Shown in pieces: positions 61,900-64,000 of a DNA stretch of 64,000 nucleotides. The stretch lies in assembly GCA_014529385.2 (NCBI GenBank), contig CM043962.1, positions 149,784,647-149,848,646 on the forward strand, written 5' to 3'. Position 1 is the stretch's first letter, and every line of letters starts with the position of its first letter. Origin of the DNA: Adiantum capillus-veneris. Lineage: Eukaryota > Streptophyta > Polypodiopsida > Polypodiales > Pteridaceae. The notes under the pieces are model-generated. The model was not told the origin of the DNA. It saw only the letters and a program-made list of their open reading frames with translations, and searched no databases. The translations under genes were made by a program, and so were the position numbers.

Positions 61900-62960
61900 T
61901 GTGTGATCTGACTTCGAGTTTAAAACAAAAGCCCTTCGATTAGCAGAAATAAGAAAATTCGAAATCAATGCGATTTCCATGGAAGAAAAATGTAGATATG
62001 GAATTTCTAGTGTATATCTTTGGACTTCCTCTTTTTCCGAGAAAGAGATCGTTCCATTAGTTAATAAAACTGCCCATAGGGCTACAATCACCTCTACTAG
62101 AGAGGTCTATATCAACAGCAAGGGGAGACTCTTTCAATGAAAAAACAAAATATGTACAATGGGGGCTAAATCATGAGATGGGAGGAGGAAAGAGCCACAC
62201 AGGTGGACGGTAGTGCCATTTGGGTGCACCCTCGGCCATGGCGAAGGACCCTGGGCGCCAGAGTCGCAAAAAAGCCTCTCTGCACTCCTGCATGCGGTCG
62301 GAATTGGCCTCGAGTCTCTTGAACTGGCCCTTGAGAATGTGGATCAGCTCCAACCAAAAATCACGAACAATCTCTGCCGGTGGAATAGGGCGAGCCTCGA
62401 AGATGCGGAAGCAGCGGGCCCACAAAATGAACCAGAGTGTCGGGCCACAAATGAGCTCCCAACACACCTCTCTCTCAGTGCATCACTCCTGGGGGGTAAG
62501 CTTTGTGGCAAGTTGAAGTGTAGGTCGACCCCCCTGGATCACTATCATCGTGCTGGTGGAAGCCAACTCAAATTGGAGCGCAGGGCCTGTAAGAGTGGAC
62601 CAGGTTGCAGCTCCCCAAGTGTACTGCCGAGCTGTGGAAAGAGCTGGCATTAGCGAAGAATGTGAAGCCAAACCTGTTGTGCTACGGGGTAGTCCCATAG
62701 ACAGTGTCGCTGACTCTCCAAAGGATGACCACAAGCTGCACAGGGTGCCGAAAAGCCACTGTGTACTAGCCAGCTTTCAACTGCTGTAGCTCTGAGTGAA
62801 ACAAGCCACTGGAACAAAGTGACTCTCCTCGGCTGTCTGGAGTCCCACAACTGCTCCCAAAAACTTGACAGGAACTCAGCCGTGAGACCCTCCTATTGCC
62901 AATGAAGTGCTGCAGTAGGACGAGCCTCTCTCCGTGCTGCCAGTATGTGACGCCATAGTC
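61900..62960 (-). pseudogene. LINE ORF2 C-terminus with zf-RVT domain
   Basis: On the - strand WDSRQPRRVTLFQWLVSLRA, SWLVHSGFSAPCAACGHPLE and QRHCLWDYPVAQQVW (62655-62850) give the zf-RVT pattern with C..C..H..C and the CLWxCP-type end where the last Cys reads Tyr. Upstream (62850-62960) short LINE-like words appear in shifted frames. Downstream (62171-62467) FEARPIPPAEIVRDFWLELI continues a degenerate C-terminus. The RT is missing, so it is 5' truncated. Confidence 0.8.
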
Positions 62961-63236
62961 ATAGGGGACGCCCTTTTCCGGGCTTCTCGTCCCCACTTGC
63001 CGTCCCGCCCTCTTTTTTACACTAAAAATCCATTTGAGCCCCGTCCCGCGTCCTCCCTTCCCCGTCCTGAAATGCGTCCCTTGTGACTATGTTGATGCCT
63101 CAGTCGAACAATGTATTGAAAGAAAGGGATCCCAGGGTGGTTGTATGAAGAGAAGGGGTCTCTCCAAAACCACTCTCTAGGGTCCCACTGCACTTGTGCA
63201 AGAGGGCAGCTCTCCCAAGCCCAAAGCCTCCAGTGG
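62961..63236. other. Unassigned sequence between LINE and LTR
   Basis: Short frames only (for example 63017-63259, -). It may be older LINE sequence. Confidence 0.4.
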
Positions 63237-63826
63237 TGTAACAAACTTGGGCACCCCAAGTCTAGAATATGTCACGACACGAGAGAGAGATTCACTTGAG
63301 ACACTTCACAAACAAATCACAGTTCAATTGAGTCGACACGGCCCGACGTAGTTCCGTGCCAAGAGAGATTGGCCCCAAAGACTGACGCCCCTTTTGGTAT
63401 TTCTTTTTGTATTAATCTTTGAGCAAAGTACAACTCCCGCGGGTCGTTAACTCTCAGACTCTGCGTCCAGATGCCTTGAGAAGTGAGGCCCTTGGGCTTC
63501 TTTTATTCTTACAAAGGGATGCCAAAAGCAAAGCCCCCAAAAGTAGGAAACTCAAAAACAGTGAGTCCTAAAAGCAACCGGCGCTAAAATGAGCCAAAAG
63601 CAACTAGCGTCAATTTCGGAAAATCCGTACACCAGGCCACGTCAGCATGTCACCGCAAAAAGCTGAAATCCGTACGCTGTGCCACGTCAGCATGTCAGCG
63701 CGATTTTTGGGAATTCGTACAGCATGCCACGTCAGCCTGTTCGTACGCTGTGCCATGTCAGTAGTCGTACTGTCCGCTTGTCCGTACTGTCCGCAGGTGG
63801 TCATGCCACGTCATCAATTTGTGACG
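63237..63826 (-). repeat. 3' LTR, family B copy 2 (590 bp)
   Basis: Ends CAAGTTTGTTACA at 63237 and begins (C)GTCACAAATTGATGACG at 63826 on the - strand, with the first base changed from T to C. The conserved block GACGCCCCTTTTGGTATTTC is at about 63383-63402. The element lies to the right, mostly outside the window. Confidence 0.85.
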
Positions 63827-64000
63827 TACCCCTCTCTTGAAAGAATTGTCATCGCCCTTGATTACGCCTGCAAAACAGACAGAGGCTACAAACCAGTTCA
63901 GCAGACACTAACTCTAAGTACCGACGCACTAGACACGACATATCTAGTACTTGTACAAAGACAACAGTTACATCACTTCACATGACATCATCACATGACA
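63827..64000 (-). mobile_element. 3' end of a gypsy element running off the window
   Basis: The polypurine tract TTCAAGAGAGGGGTA (63827-63841, - strand) and the following UTR match 46696-46870 (for example the GATTACGCCTGCAAAACAGA and ACCGACGCACTAG words). Coding sequence would lie beyond 64000. Confidence 0.8.

Overview
This is eukaryotic, almost certainly land-plant, nuclear DNA. The evidence is GT-AG introns, Ty1-copia and Ty3-gypsy LTR retrotransposons with plant-type domain order, LINE fragments with plant zf-RVT ends, a TIR MITE, and long GA/CT and AC microsatellites. Gene density is very low and transposons are nested many layers deep, which suggests a large genome such as a fern or other seed-free plant. 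That placement is inference from texture and from the style of the LINE and gag proteins, not from a marker gene.

The main result is one host gene whose tiny exons are scattered over most of the window. Five exons on the + strand (10001-10078, 48981-49026, 60648-60774, 60844-60926, 61006-61112) join with consistent phases into a 147-residue open frame. It starts MAGRLLLDLPSKG, carries a DDA1-like core (TNILIRSLTLKR), a basic nuclear-type linker, and ends in the first half of a SAP DNA-binding motif. Intron 1 would be about 38.9 kb and intron 2 about 11.6 kb. The last exon(s) are not seen before the window ends.

Region by region: 1-7000 holds two broken Ty1-copia elements on the + strand sharing an LTR (2614-2981). 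7000-9150 has a coiled-coil ORF and a 5'-truncated LINE on the - strand. Exon 1 lies at 10001. Intron 1 (10079-48980) is a stack of Ty3-gypsy material. It includes LTRs of several families, called here A (about 650 bp, 'TGTCACAA..'), B ('..GTTTGTTACA'), C (about 1.5 kb), D and D' (about 1.1 kb, ends 'GCACCTTACA'), and E (about 1.9 kb). It also includes a nearly complete young gypsy element on the - strand (27540-36210, 5-bp target duplication GTAGC) inserted in the gag of a relative, and a compact non-autonomous LTR element (39428-43744) whose only ORF encodes a 539-residue gag-like, His/Asp-rich protein. Intron 2 (49027-60647) has gag debris split by a 346-bp MITE, extreme microsatellites, a 2.2-kb two-LTR family-A element, and a 71-bp hairpin array. 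61113-64000 holds a LINE tail and the 3' LTR of another family-B gypsy that runs off the right edge.

Almost all transposon ORFs are broken, so they are listed as pseudogenes. The near-intact gypsy element has three in-frame stops and one frame change in spite of near-identical LTRs.
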